Shown here: positions 47,681 through 56,401 of the stretch, piece by piece
How the letters are laid out: each line of letters begins with the position of its first letter
Position numbering within the stretch: position 1 is the first letter of the stretch
Origin: an uncultured Spirochaetota bacterium
GTDB taxonomy: Bacteria > Spirochaetota > Brachyspiria > Brachyspirales > Brachyspiraceae
NCBI GenBank assembly: GCA_944390575.1
Contig: CALXQJ010000005.1
Coordinates: forward strand, 1 to 64,000
DNA length: 64,000 nucleotides
Direction: 5' to 3'
Position numbers and translations under genes: made by a program
The notes under the pieces: generated by a model
Databases searched by the model: none
What the model was told of the DNA's origin: nothing
The model's input: only the letters and a program-made list of their open reading frames with translations

Positions 47681-47786
47681 TTTTTATATATAAAAACACT
47701 ATTATTTTTAATAAAGTCTATACTGTAAACTTTTTGTATAGTATAATCAAACTAATATTAAAAATCAATGTAAATAATATCATTTT

Positions 47787-47890
47787 TTGATATTTTATAT
47801 TGACAATTAGTATAATTTAGTGTATTTTTGTAGTAGTAATTCCGAACATACTTATGTGTTTGGAGTTGTTCTCTTTAGGTAGAGAAGAAA
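47787..47890 (+). promoter_or_regulatory. Promoter and structured leader of a lipoprotein gene
   Basis: TTGATA (47787-47792), 18-nt spacer, TATAAT (47811-47816), giving a leader of about 80 nt. The leader can form two hairpins: TCCGAACATA/TGTGTTTGGA (47841-47864, with G-U pairs) and TTCTCT/AGAGAA (47869-47886). The start codon at 47906 lies 20 nt beyond. This is an unusually structured leader for this genome, where leaders are mostly unfolded AT-rich DNA. Confidence 0.55.
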
Positions 47891-47905
47891 TGTAGAGCGA
47901 GTTAT

Positions 47906-48307
47906 ATGATAAAAAAAATACTACTATCAATATCTTTTCTTATTTTATTAATTTCTTGTAGCACAGACCCTAAAACAATTATAGGCACTTATGATTCTCG
48001 AGATGGTAGATTAAAGATGAATATATCAGATAATGGCGAAGTTTCTTTTTCTTCTACATATACTACAGCAGAAGGTTCTTTAGAGAATATCTTTATTAGT
48101 ATGTCTAATACTCGTTTGTCACCTTGGAATGTGAGTGATGTATTTTATAATGATAATTACTCAGCTACAGGTATATATGGTTCTACAAATATATATTTAG
48201 ATTTTGACTTTGATAATAAAACTAGCATTATAGAATGTGAGTTAGAAATAAAAGGTGGTCTTCCACAATATTATGATACTACTATAGTCTTTAATAAGAA
48301 TAAGTAG
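47906..48307 (+). CDS. Small lipoprotein of unknown function
   Basis: 133 residues. The signal ends in LLISCS with the lipidation Cys at position 18. The mature part begins TDPKTIIGTYDSRDG and is predicted to be all beta, like a small lipocalin-type or META-like barrel that measures 'deviation' from a template (IGTYDS...). I do not recognise a family. It has its own promoter and structured leader. Confidence 0.7.
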   Translation: MIKKILLSISFLILLISCSTDPKTIIGTYDSRDGRLKMNISDNGEVSFSSTYTTAEGSLENIFISMSNTRLSPWNVSDVFYNDNYSATGIYGSTNIYLDFDFDNKTSIIECELEIKGGLPQYYDTTIVFNKNK

Positions 48308-48388
48308 TTTTTTAGTTTACAATTATATTTTTAGAATACTTTAAGTTCTAAGAGTATATAAAAAATAAAATGAAAAAGGAGCGAAAAT

Positions 48389-49447
48389 ATGAAGGGTTTT
48401 GCTATGCTAAAAATAGGTGAAACTGGTTGGGTAGAAAAGGAGAGACCAGCTTGTGGACCTACAGATGCGATTGTTAAGCCATTAGCAGTAGCTATTTGTA
48501 CTTCTGATATTCACACTATCGGAGGAGCTATTGGTGAAAGACACAATATGATTTTAGGTCATGAGGTTTGTGGTGAAATAGATGAGGTTGGTTCTTTAGT
48601 TAAGGATTTTAAAAAGGGTGATAAAGTATTAATTACAGCTATTACTCCAGATTGGAGCTCTGTAGAGGCTCAGGGTGGTTATCCTATGCATTCTGGTGGT
48701 ATGTTAAATGGTTGGAAGTTTTCTAATGCTAAAGACGGAGTATTCTCAGAGTATTTCCATGTTAATGATGCAGATGGTAACCTTTCTTTACTTCCAGAAG
48801 GTATGACACCAGAAGAGGCTTGTATGTTATCAGATATGGTTCCTACAGGTTTCCATGGAGCAGAGTTAGCAGATATTCAGTATGGTGATAGTGTATTAGT
48901 TATTGGTATTGGACCTGTAGGTTTAATGTCAGTAGCAGGTGCTTCTTTAAGAGGAGCTTCAAGAATTATTGCTGTAGGTACTCGTCCTAAGTGTATTGAA
49001 GTTGCTAAACTTTATGGTGCTAATGAGTTCTTAAGCTATAAGAATGGTCCTATTGATGAGCAAGTATTAAAAATGACTAATGGTAAAGGTGTTGATAAAG
49101 TAATTATTGCTGGTGGTGGAGTTGAGACTTTCTCTGAAGCTATTAAGTGTTTAAAAGCTGGTGGTAAGATAGGAAATGTTAACTACTTAGGTGAAGGTGA
49201 TAATGTATTATTACCAAGACTTGAGTGGGGTGTAGGTATGGGTCATAAGACTGTATTTGGTGGTTTAATGCCTGGTGGTAGATTACGCTCTGAGAAATTA
49301 GGTTCTTTAGTTTCTTCTGGTAGATTAGATGTTAAGCCTTTAATTACTCATGTTTATCATGGTTGGGATGAGCTTCCTCAGGCTGTTAAAATTATGGGTG
49401 AAAAACCTGCTGATTTAATTAAGCCTGTTGTTGTATTCTATAAGTAA
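48389..49447 (+). CDS. NADP-dependent secondary alcohol dehydrogenase, clostridial type
   Basis: 352 residues, a zinc-dependent medium-chain dehydrogenase very similar in sequence to the secondary alcohol dehydrogenase of Clostridium beijerinckii. Catalytic zinc ligands are Cys37 (AICTSDIH), His58 (LGHE) and an Asp in LSDMVPTGFHGAE. The cofactor loop GIGPVGLMSV and the following GTRP, with Arg for the NADP phosphate, suggest NADP(H). It interconverts ketones or aldehydes and alcohols during fermentation. The cytoplasmic gene has the strongest ribosome site seen here (AAGGAG, 7 nt spacing), which suggests high expression. Lateral transfer from clostridia is plausible. Confidence 0.93.
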   Translation: MKGFAMLKIGETGWVEKERPACGPTDAIVKPLAVAICTSDIHTIGGAIGERHNMILGHEVCGEIDEVGSLVKDFKKGDKVLITAITPDWSSVEAQGGYPMHSGGMLNGWKFSNAKDGVFSEYFHVNDADGNLSLLPEGMTPEEACMLSDMVPTGFHGAELADIQYGDSVLVIGIGPVGLMSVAGASLRGASRIIAVGTRPKCIEVAKLYGANEFLSYKNGPIDEQVLKMTNGKGVDKVIIAGGGVETFSEAIKCLKAGGKIGNVNYLGEGDNVLLPRLEWGVGMGHKTVFGGLMPGGRLRSEKLGSLVSSGRLDVKPLITHVYHGWDELPQAVKIMGEKPADLIKPVVVFYK

Positions 49448-49472
49448 TTATAGTTATATAGTCTATTATATT

Positions 49473-49504
49473 CCAGTAAGCATTATATTTATAATGTTTA
49501 CTGG
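49473..49504 (+). terminator. Intrinsic terminator after the alcohol dehydrogenase gene
   Basis: CCAGTAAGCATTAT pairs with ATAATGTTTACTGG (one G-U pair), followed by TTTATTTTTT. Confidence 0.9.
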
Positions 49505-49592
49505 TTTATTTTTTATATACTTTTTTAATATTAAAATAAAATCTTTTTATTCCGATAAAATTCATTAGTTTATTAAGGTATCTATATTTTGT

Positions 49593-51743
49593 ATGAATGA
49601 AAATAACGAAAATAATGAGAATAATGAAAATAATCAGCACAAGTTTCTAAAAACTGTATTAAGTATTATTATTTCTTTTTTAATGATTTTTATAGTAGCA
49701 TTATTTGTACGTAGTATTAGTAATTCTATTTTGCCAAAAGATAATAAATTAGCTTTGCTTGTCAATGACTATTTAGATATGATGAGTATAATGACTGAAA
49801 AAATTGCTGTTGGTATGCGTATAAAGAGAAATAGTGTATCTGAATATCAGGTTAATTTAATAACGCAGTCTATTTCTGATTATGTTGGATATAGTTTGTA
49901 TCAAGCTTCATCTGTTGTTAAAGATTATGATCCTAATGCTAAATATACAGATAGAGATTTAGAAAAGTATAAAACAGAATATTATAAAATGACTTTAGAA
50001 AATCCTTATTTAAGAGGGCTTAGTGTATTTACTACAGATGGTAAGATGCGTATTAATTTGTATTTACCACAGGCTAAATCTTGGCCTTTAGAGTTGCAGG
50101 AAAATTTGATTAAAGATATTAAAGATAAGGGTTCTTTAGTTTTAAATGCTACTAATGAAAATACTTTTTATATAATGGAATATATTAAAAATAAGTATGG
50201 AGAATTGATAGTTGCTACTCGTAATGACTATTCTTATGTCTCTGATATAGCAACTTATTATCAGGTTGCAGATAAGAGACTTTATGTTAGCGATTCTCGA
50301 GATTTGGTTTATAGTGTTAAGGAATCTATTGGGGATAATAATTTAGATAAAGTTTCAAGTGTTATTAATAAATTTGCTTTTTATAAAAGACAACCTAGTT
50401 TTGTAGTTAGTGATTCTCTTTCTGTGTCTCTTGTTGGGAAAGAATATCCTAATTATTTTGAACTTGTTGTTCTTGCTGTTACTGCATTACTTATTTTGAT
50501 GTTTCAGTTTATACTCAATGGAGTGTTATATTTTATTAAGCATATATTAAATCTTGTTAATAATAAGGCTTATGTGTATTCTCTTCATAAGGATAAAGGC
50601 ACTATAAAAGATACTATTATGGATGAGTCTTTGGTAAATTCTGAGTTGCCAGAAGCTACTCCTCAAGAAGATATGCCTCCTATTATACAAAAATTACATT
50701 ATAAAATACCTGAAGAGTATGCTACTAGTATGCAGGATAATAAGGATAAAAGATTTAGTATTAAAGATAAAATAATTAATGTGATTACACTTATAAAGAG
50801 TGAGATTGAGAGAAGTAAAGCTAATAAAACTGCTTTGGATGAAGAGATTAATGCTTTAGAAGAAGAGCTTTCTTCTTTGGAGAGTATGAATAATGATAAT
50901 AGTGAAGAGATTATAAATAAAGAGTCTACTAGTATTTCTGAAAATAATAATGATCTTGATAGTATAGTTGATACTGATGGTATTATAGAGGCTCATTCTT
51001 CTATTGAAGCTATAGATAGTGTTGAGAATGTTGATAGTTCTGATAATATTGTTAAAAAAATTGAGAATACTGAGGATGAGTATAAGTTTGATGAGGGTGT
51101 ATCTTATTATAACTATCCTACTGATGATACTATAGATTATAAAAATGTTGTAGAAGATAGTATTGATGATATTAAGGAAGAGAAAGTTCTTGTAGAAGAT
51201 AAAAATATTATAGAAGAAGTTAAAAAAGAAGAGGTATATAATAATGATATGCCTTATTATAATACTGAATCTTTATCTGATTTAGAGTATATTGATAATA
51301 ATAAAAATGATGTAGTAGATACAATAATAGAAGAAAAAGAGGAAGTATTAAGCGATTATGCTTCTATTAATAATGATGAGTTAATAAAAACTTTTGATGA
51401 TAATAAAGTAAGTGATAATAATGATTATATTGATGACTTAGATAATCTAAAAGCAGACACTTATTCTACTTTCAAAGATGATATTTTTGAAAAGAAAATA
51501 GTAAAAAATGATATATTATCATCATATAGCAAGGAAGAAAATAAAACATTCAAAACTTCTAATACTTCAATTTTAGATTCTTATTCATCTACTTCTTCTA
51601 ATAATAATGCTCAAAATAGAAAGATAGATACTTCTAATACAGAAGATGTATTTGCTGCTTTTGATAAAATGCTTTCAAGTATTATTAGCAAGGCAGAAGA
51701 GGATGCTAAAAAAAGTATAGGCAATAGAAGTTCTGATAAGTAG
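49593..51743 (+). CDS. Sensor-like membrane protein with long acidic cytoplasmic tail
   Basis: 716 residues. After four Glu-Asn-Asn repeats (residues 3-14) comes a membrane helix at about 20-39, an extracytoplasmic domain to about 285 that looks like a small Cache-type sensor (LRGLSVFTTDGKMRINL, then YIMEYIKNKYGELIVATRN), and a second helix to about 315. The remaining ~400 residues are acidic, Asn/Asp/Glu/Ser-rich and probably disordered, ending with a short helical stretch (FAAFDKMLSSIISKAEEDA). No kinase, methyl-accepting or cyclase domain is present. The next gene encodes a protein of the same layout. A link to signalling is inferred only. Confidence 0.7.
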   Translation: MNENNENNENNENNQHKFLKTVLSIIISFLMIFIVALFVRSISNSILPKDNKLALLVNDYLDMMSIMTEKIAVGMRIKRNSVSEYQVNLITQSISDYVGYSLYQASSVVKDYDPNAKYTDRDLEKYKTEYYKMTLENPYLRGLSVFTTDGKMRINLYLPQAKSWPLELQENLIKDIKDKGSLVLNATNENTFYIMEYIKNKYGELIVATRNDYSYVSDIATYYQVADKRLYVSDSRDLVYSVKESIGDNNLDKVSSVINKFAFYKRQPSFVVSDSLSVSLVGKEYPNYFELVVLAVTALLILMFQFILNGVLYFIKHILNLVNNKAYVYSLHKDKGTIKDTIMDESLVNSELPEATPQEDMPPIIQKLHYKIPEEYATSMQDNKDKRFSIKDKIINVITLIKSEIERSKANKTALDEEINALEEELSSLESMNNDNSEEIINKESTSISENNNDLDSIVDTDGIIEAHSSIEAIDSVENVDSSDNIVKKIENTEDEYKFDEGVSYYNYPTDDTIDYKNVVEDSIDDIKEEKVLVEDKNIIEEVKKEEVYNNDMPYYNTESLSDLEYIDNNKNDVVDTIIEEKEEVLSDYASINNDELIKTFDDNKVSDNNDYIDDLDNLKADTYSTFKDDIFEKKIVKNDILSSYSKEENKTFKTSNTSILDSYSSTSSNNNAQNRKIDTSNTEDVFAAFDKMLSSIISKAEEDAKKSIGNRSSDK
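49596..49634 (+). repeat. Short tandem repeat coding for Glu-Asn-Asn units
   Basis: Four 9-bp units of the type GAAAATAAT, with third-position changes, right after the start codon. Changes in copy number would keep the frame, so the N-terminus could vary in length. Confidence 0.8.
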
Positions 51744-51776
51744 AAGTTTTTATTTGTTTTTTTATTATAAAGGGTT

Positions 51777-54242
51777 TTGATTATGTATGAAAAAAAATCT
51801 ACATTGATATTTCCTATAATAGCTCTTTTAATTAATGCTATTATTATTGCTTTATTTATAGCTTATGTTTTTGGACTTAAAAGAGATGCTTTTGATGTTA
51901 GCATTAAAAATATAGATAGAAATTTTCTTATTACTGAAAATAGCCTTAAAAATGTGATAAGAGATTATGATAGAAGACTTGATAAGATTATAGAAAGTTA
52001 TCCTTTTGCATCTTTTTTACAGAGAGTTGTAGTTGATGGTCTTAATAAGGATGAACAGGAAAAGATTATTAATATATTTAAAAGTGGTAACTTTACATTT
52101 GATACTATAACTTTATATTTAGCAGATGGTTCTACAGTATTCTCTTCACCAGAGCGTTCTAGATCTATAAATGTTAATAATATCAATCAAAGATCTTTAG
52201 CTTATTTTACTAAGGATTATGAGGGGCTTTATTTTGTTAAGACTATTGAAAATGAGCGTGGTATACGAATTGGATATATAGTTGCTAGTGTTTTTAAACG
52301 TATTTTTGAGAATACTTTTTATAATTTGAATTTTGTTGTACTTCCTAATGGTGTTATATTTTATAATCCTTCTATAGATATTAATAGTATAGCAAGAGAT
52401 AGACTTTCACTTGCTTTAGAAGAATCTAAGTCTAATTCGGCTACTTTAGAGGTTGATGGTTCTTCATATATATTATATTCTAGTGATATTAGTGGTATAC
52501 ACAATTTATCTATTGGTATATTAGATCTTGATGTTCCTATTGCACAAAAATATTTGAAATATATTCTACTTGCTATTTTGTCTATTTCTTTTATATTCTT
52601 GCTTTCTACTGTTCTTGTTGAGAGACATAAGCTTGTACGGGAGGCTGAAGAGTATATTGATGAGCCTGAGGAAGATTATAATATTAGTAATATAGGTAGT
52701 GTTAATGAAGCTATTGATGATGATATAGATTTACTTACTTATGATGAGATAGAACTTGATGAAATGTTCTCTAATGATAAGGTTGAGAAAAATATTATTG
52801 TAGATGATACTAAAGATGATGCTGTTCCAAATTTGGATGATGTATTAGCTGAAGAAGAGGATGATGACAAACTTATTATAGATGATGAAATAGTGCTTGA
52901 TGATATTGATGAGACTATAGAGACTACTGAAGAAAGTGAAGTTCCTACTTTGGATTCTATACTTGATGATTATAATGAGATATTAGAGGGTAGTAGTAGT
53001 AATGATGATAGTGTATTAAATTTGGATAATTTAGATAATTTAGATGAGGCTTTAGAAAAAGTAGAGAGTGTTTTAAATGATATAGATAATTATCATAATT
53101 CTTCTGGAAGTGATTTAGAAGAAGATGATGATAATAAAATTAAGTTTGATGATTTGGATACTATACTACCAGATGAGTCTGAGCTTGAGGATAGTGGTGA
53201 GGAAGAGAATAAGATAGTTGTAGATGATTTGGATGGTATAATTGATTCAGTTGATGATGCTTCTGATAATGAAGATGGTATAGAGAATGAAGATAGTATA
53301 GAGAATGAAGATAGTATAGAGAATGAAGATAGTATAGAGAATGAAGATAGTATAGAGAATGAAGAAAGTATAGAGAATGAAGAAAGTATAGAGAATGAAG
53401 AAACTCATAGCGAAGAAGATGATATTATTGAAGATATAAAAGATGATGAAGAACTTGATGATAATAAGACACTTGAAGAAGAGTCAAATGATGATATAAT
53501 TAACGATAATATAACAGAAGAAATTGAAGACGTGGAGGATATTTTGATTAGTCATGGTTCTATTATTGAGGATGAAATAAATAAGAAAGAAGAGGATTAT
53601 TTTTCTTCTCCAGATGCTTTTAATATTGCTATTAATAATGATTTTTTAGATACATCTGATGATATTTTGAGTTCGGATTCTATTCAGGATGGATATGATG
53701 AGAATGAGGTTGTGAAAAAAGCTAATGAGAATGATACTTTTGATACAGCAGATTTAATAGATGATGAGCTTTATAATCCTGAAGAAATGCCTTCTAATAT
53801 TAGTGATACTGAAAGAAAAGTTAGAGATGGACTTACTGCTACTTGGAGAGGTGTATTAAATGCTGTACGTGGTAAGAAGTTTATAGATAAGAGTATGAAT
53901 GATATGATTGAGTTTATTAATGGAAATACAAGTTTTGATATGGATCATTCTGCTTTACTTTCTCTTAATGAAGATAATAATATTTATGAACTTAAAGAAT
54001 CAAATAATTTATCTGATGAGACTAAATCTAAGCTACAAATAGATGCTGAAGAGCCTTTATTTAAAAAGATTTTATCTCATAATAAAACTTTATATATATC
54101 AGATCCTTTTAGTTCTGATTCTATAAAATCTAAATTTAATCATAATGATATATCAAATATATCACATATGATTATAATTCCTATAAATACAGAAGACAAT
54201 AAAATAAAGTCATTCTTTATTGGATTTTCTTCTAATAAATAA
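51777..54242 (+). CDS. Sensor-like membrane protein with acidic repeats and a GAF-like C-terminus
   Basis: 821 residues (a second codon 6 nt later, ATG 51783, is also possible). A membrane helix at about 8-29 is followed by a Cache-like extracytoplasmic domain (IITLYLADGSTVFSSPER type motif, FKRIFENTFYNLNFVVLPNG) and a second helix at about 260-282. Then come ~400 acidic residues with a sixfold to sevenfold repeat IENE(D/E)S, and at the C-terminus about 170 residues (from SDTERKVRDG) that resemble a GAF-type ligand-binding fold ending MIIIPINTEDNKIKSFFIGF. There is no catalytic output. It is 33 nt downstream of the related protein and probably a partner. Confidence 0.7.
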   Translation: MIMYEKKSTLIFPIIALLINAIIIALFIAYVFGLKRDAFDVSIKNIDRNFLITENSLKNVIRDYDRRLDKIIESYPFASFLQRVVVDGLNKDEQEKIINIFKSGNFTFDTITLYLADGSTVFSSPERSRSINVNNINQRSLAYFTKDYEGLYFVKTIENERGIRIGYIVASVFKRIFENTFYNLNFVVLPNGVIFYNPSIDINSIARDRLSLALEESKSNSATLEVDGSSYILYSSDISGIHNLSIGILDLDVPIAQKYLKYILLAILSISFIFLLSTVLVERHKLVREAEEYIDEPEEDYNISNIGSVNEAIDDDIDLLTYDEIELDEMFSNDKVEKNIIVDDTKDDAVPNLDDVLAEEEDDDKLIIDDEIVLDDIDETIETTEESEVPTLDSILDDYNEILEGSSSNDDSVLNLDNLDNLDEALEKVESVLNDIDNYHNSSGSDLEEDDDNKIKFDDLDTILPDESELEDSGEEENKIVVDDLDGIIDSVDDASDNEDGIENEDSIENEDSIENEDSIENEDSIENEESIENEESIENEETHSEEDDIIEDIKDDEELDDNKTLEEESNDDIINDNITEEIEDVEDILISHGSIIEDEINKKEEDYFSSPDAFNIAINNDFLDTSDDILSSDSIQDGYDENEVVKKANENDTFDTADLIDDELYNPEEMPSNISDTERKVRDGLTATWRGVLNAVRGKKFIDKSMNDMIEFINGNTSFDMDHSALLSLNEDNNIYELKESNNLSDETKSKLQIDAEEPLFKKILSHNKTLYISDPFSSDSIKSKFNHNDISNISHMIIIPINTEDNKIKSFFIGFSSNK
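53280..53405 (+). repeat. 18-bp coding minisatellite, seven units
   Basis: Seven consecutive 18-bp units of the form ATAGAGAATGAAGATAGT. The first units are identical, and the last three carry GAAAGT instead of GATAGT. They encode IENE(D/E)S. High identity points to recent slippage, so copy number may differ between strains without breaking the frame. Confidence 0.92.
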
Positions 54243-54259
54243 GTAAATAGGTTTTAATA

Positions 54260-54526
54260 ATGGAATATTTAGTAGTAGTTGTTACTTTTATCATCATTGC
54301 TTTGTTAGTGAGTTTAATTTTCTCTAAAATGCTTCATATAAAAGTATTTGGAGGTTTTGTGATGATGTTTATAGTATCTACTGTGGGTGCTTTATTAGGT
54401 TCTTATTATTTACCAAGAATTAGTAATATATTAGAGTTTATAAAAGTAAATGTTCCATATAGTATTTTAGGTGCTATTTTCTTGATTATAGTTCTTTATA
54501 TATTTACACCAAAATCTATTAAGTGA
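54260..54526 (+). CDS. Small membrane protein with three helices
   Basis: 88 residues with hydrophobic helices at about 3-22, 30-50 and 65-83, glycine-rich in the middle (KVFGGFVMMFIVSTVGALLG). The pattern resembles the GlsB/YeaQ/YmgE transglycosylase-associated family, but without its full signature. It lies 17 nt after the sensor-like gene and 10 nt before map, so it is in the same unit. Confidence 0.65.
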   Translation: MEYLVVVVTFIIIALLVSLIFSKMLHIKVFGGFVMMFIVSTVGALLGSYYLPRISNILEFIKVNVPYSILGAIFLIIVLYIFTPKSIK

Positions 54527-54536
54527 TTATTATTTT

Positions 54537-55334
54537 ATGTTTATAAATGAAACCTCAACTATAGTAAAGCCTACGGTTAAGACTAAAGAAGCTATTTATA
54601 ATATTAAAAAGGCTGCTACTATTTCTCATAAGGCTATAGATTTGGCATTTAAGTATTGTTCGGTTGGGGTTGATACTTATTTTATAAATAAAAAAATAGA
54701 AGATTTTATTTTAAGTCAAAATGCTACTCCTGCAAATTTGGAAGTTGAAAATTATGGTTTTGCTTCAAGTATATCTGTTGGCAGTGAAATAGCTCATAGT
54801 ATTCCAAGAAAAAATAATATATTAAACTCTGGTATGCCTGTATGTGTAGATGTTGGAGTTAATTATAATGGGTATTATGCTGATTGTGCTCGTACTATTA
54901 TAGTAAAAAATAAAGTTGGTATGAGTAGTATTACAAATAAAGAAGCTCCGAGATTAATTTCTTCTTGTAAGAAGGCTCTTGAGTATGGTATACAAAAACT
55001 AAAGCCTAATGTTTATTTAAGTGAGTATGGTAGGGCTGTAGAAAAGAAAGTTTCTGAGTATGGATATTATATTTTTAAGTCATTAACTGGTCATGGAGTG
55101 GGCTATAAGTATCATGAATCTCCATATATTTTTAATTTTTATCATAAGAGTAATGATATAGTATTAGAGCCTAATATGGTTTTTGCTTTTGAGCTTATGA
55201 TAACTAATGGTTCTGATAAGTATATTACTTCTGATGATGGGTGGACTTTAAAGAGTGTTGATAATTCCCTCTCAGCTCATTTTGAGTATACTGTTTTGAT
55301 AACAGATAATGGAGCTGAGATACTTGGGATTTAA
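54537..55334 (+). CDS. map: Methionine aminopeptidase
   Basis: 265 residues, type I size without an N-terminal zinc finger. It removes N-terminal Met from new proteins. The five metal ligands are recognisable: Asp in VCVDVGVNYNGYYADCART (two Asp), His in LTGHGVGYKYHESPY, Glu in VFAFELM and Glu in SAHFEYTVLI. The substrate-site His is in SEIAHSIP. The sequence is more divergent than usual (for example AHSIP instead of HGIP), so a paralogue is possible elsewhere. Its stop codon overlaps that of the convergent MBL-fold gene by 4 nt. Confidence 0.9.
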   Translation: MFINETSTIVKPTVKTKEAIYNIKKAATISHKAIDLAFKYCSVGVDTYFINKKIEDFILSQNATPANLEVENYGFASSISVGSEIAHSIPRKNNILNSGMPVCVDVGVNYNGYYADCARTIIVKNKVGMSSITNKEAPRLISSCKKALEYGIQKLKPNVYLSEYGRAVEKKVSEYGYYIFKSLTGHGVGYKYHESPYIFNFYHKSNDIVLEPNMVFAFELMITNGSDKYITSDDGWTLKSVDNSLSAHFEYTVLITDNGAEILGI

Positions 55335-56206
55335 ATTTCTATGAATGTATTTTCTTTTGCAAATGCTAAGTTTAGATTTATATTTTCTTTTTTTAGATAT
55401 GCTAAGAATTTATGATGTATTAATTTAAGTTGTTCATCTGTTCTTTCTTGATTATGATGATGTATTACTGTATATGGCACATTTGAGTCTATTGCTAATT
55501 GTATGGCATCGTTAAAAGTAGAATGTCCCCATCCTATATGTTTTTCATACTCTGTTTTTGTATATTCACCTTCTACTATTAGAAGATCTGCTCCTCTTAT
55601 ATAGTCTACTAATCTAGCGTGCAATAGATCTGCATTATAATGTTTTAGAGTTGGATGTACTATATGAAGTCTTTTTTTATATGGTTCATGATCTGTTAAA
55701 TATACTATTACTTTATTATTTGAAGTTATTTTATATGACAATGTATAGCAAGAATGATTTACCCATAATGCTTCTATAGTCATATTTCCAAAGTTTATTT
55801 TTTTACCCTCATAAAACTCTTCAAAGTCTACTTTTGCTGCGAATTGTTCTAAGTTTATAGGAAAATAGTCTTTTGCTAATATATTGTTTATAGTATTATA
55901 CATTTCTACAGATGATTCTTTTGGTCCATATATAGTAAACTTATATTCACTAGAGTAAAAAGGAATAAAAAAAGGAATTCCTATAATATGATCCCAATGA
56001 AAATGAGTAAGTAATATAATGCTTTCTTTTTTTTGAGATTCTAAAGCATATTTATTAAGGTTTTTAATACCACTACCAGCATCTAAAATAATATAATTCT
56101 CTTCATCATCTATTATCTGTATACAAGATGTATTTCCACCATATTCAGAAAAACTACTTCCTGGTGTTGGAATAGAACCTCTACTACCTAAAAATTTTAT
56201 TTTCAT
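55331..56206 (-). CDS. Metallo-beta-lactamase fold hydrolase
   Basis: 291 residues, MBL fold of the RNase Z/phosphodiesterase/PqqB side of the family. It begins KIKFLGSRGSIPTPG and has the metal motif THFHWDH at about residues 72-78, with further ligands in NHSC, LTDHE and the final HHHNQE. It lacks penicillinase features, so it is not a resistance enzyme. It is probably a phosphodiesterase or nuclease, substrate unknown. Its promoter side faces the fabH2 control region, and it overlaps the map stop at its 3' end. Confidence 0.85.
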   Translation of the reverse strand: MKIKFLGSRGSIPTPGSSFSEYGGNTSCIQIIDDEENYIILDAGSGIKNLNKYALESQKKESIILLTHFHWDHIIGIPFFIPFYSSEYKFTIYGPKESSVEMYNTINNILAKDYFPINLEQFAAKVDFEEFYEGKKINFGNMTIEALWVNHSCYTLSYKITSNNKVIVYLTDHEPYKKRLHIVHPTLKHYNADLLHARLVDYIRGADLLIVEGEYTKTEYEKHIGWGHSTFNDAIQLAIDSNVPYTVIHHHNQERTDEQLKLIHHKFLAYLKKENINLNLAFAKENTFIEI

Positions 56207-56301
56207 ATAACCTCTTTACAAAACTATATTTAAAAAATAATAATTTTTTTACAAAAAACAATTATATATTATAATTAATATAATTGGTATTTTTTTATTA
56301 A

Positions 56302-56346
56302 AATATGTTAACATATTGACAAAAGATAATATAATTGTTATCTTTT
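56302..56346 (+). promoter_or_regulatory. fabH2 promoter with two operator-like palindromes
   Basis: TTAACA (56308-56313), 16-nt spacer, TATAAT (56330-56335) form a good promoter. A perfect 16-bp palindrome AATATGTTAACATATT (56302-56317) covers the -35 box. Perfect arms AAAAGATAA (56321-56329) and TTATCTTTT (56338-56346) bracket the -10 box. A second possible -35 box TTGACA lies at 56316-56321. It fits neither the FapR nor the FabT consensus that I know. Confidence 0.7.
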
Positions 56347-56401
56347 AATAACTAAGTATTATACTAATTAATATTTATTTTACTATTTTTAAGAGCATAT
56401 T

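Noticed and set aside
55331-56206. MBL-fold protein as an antibiotic-resistance metallo-beta-lactamase
   Set aside because: No signal peptide and it has phosphodiesterase/RNase Z-like features; only the fold is shared.
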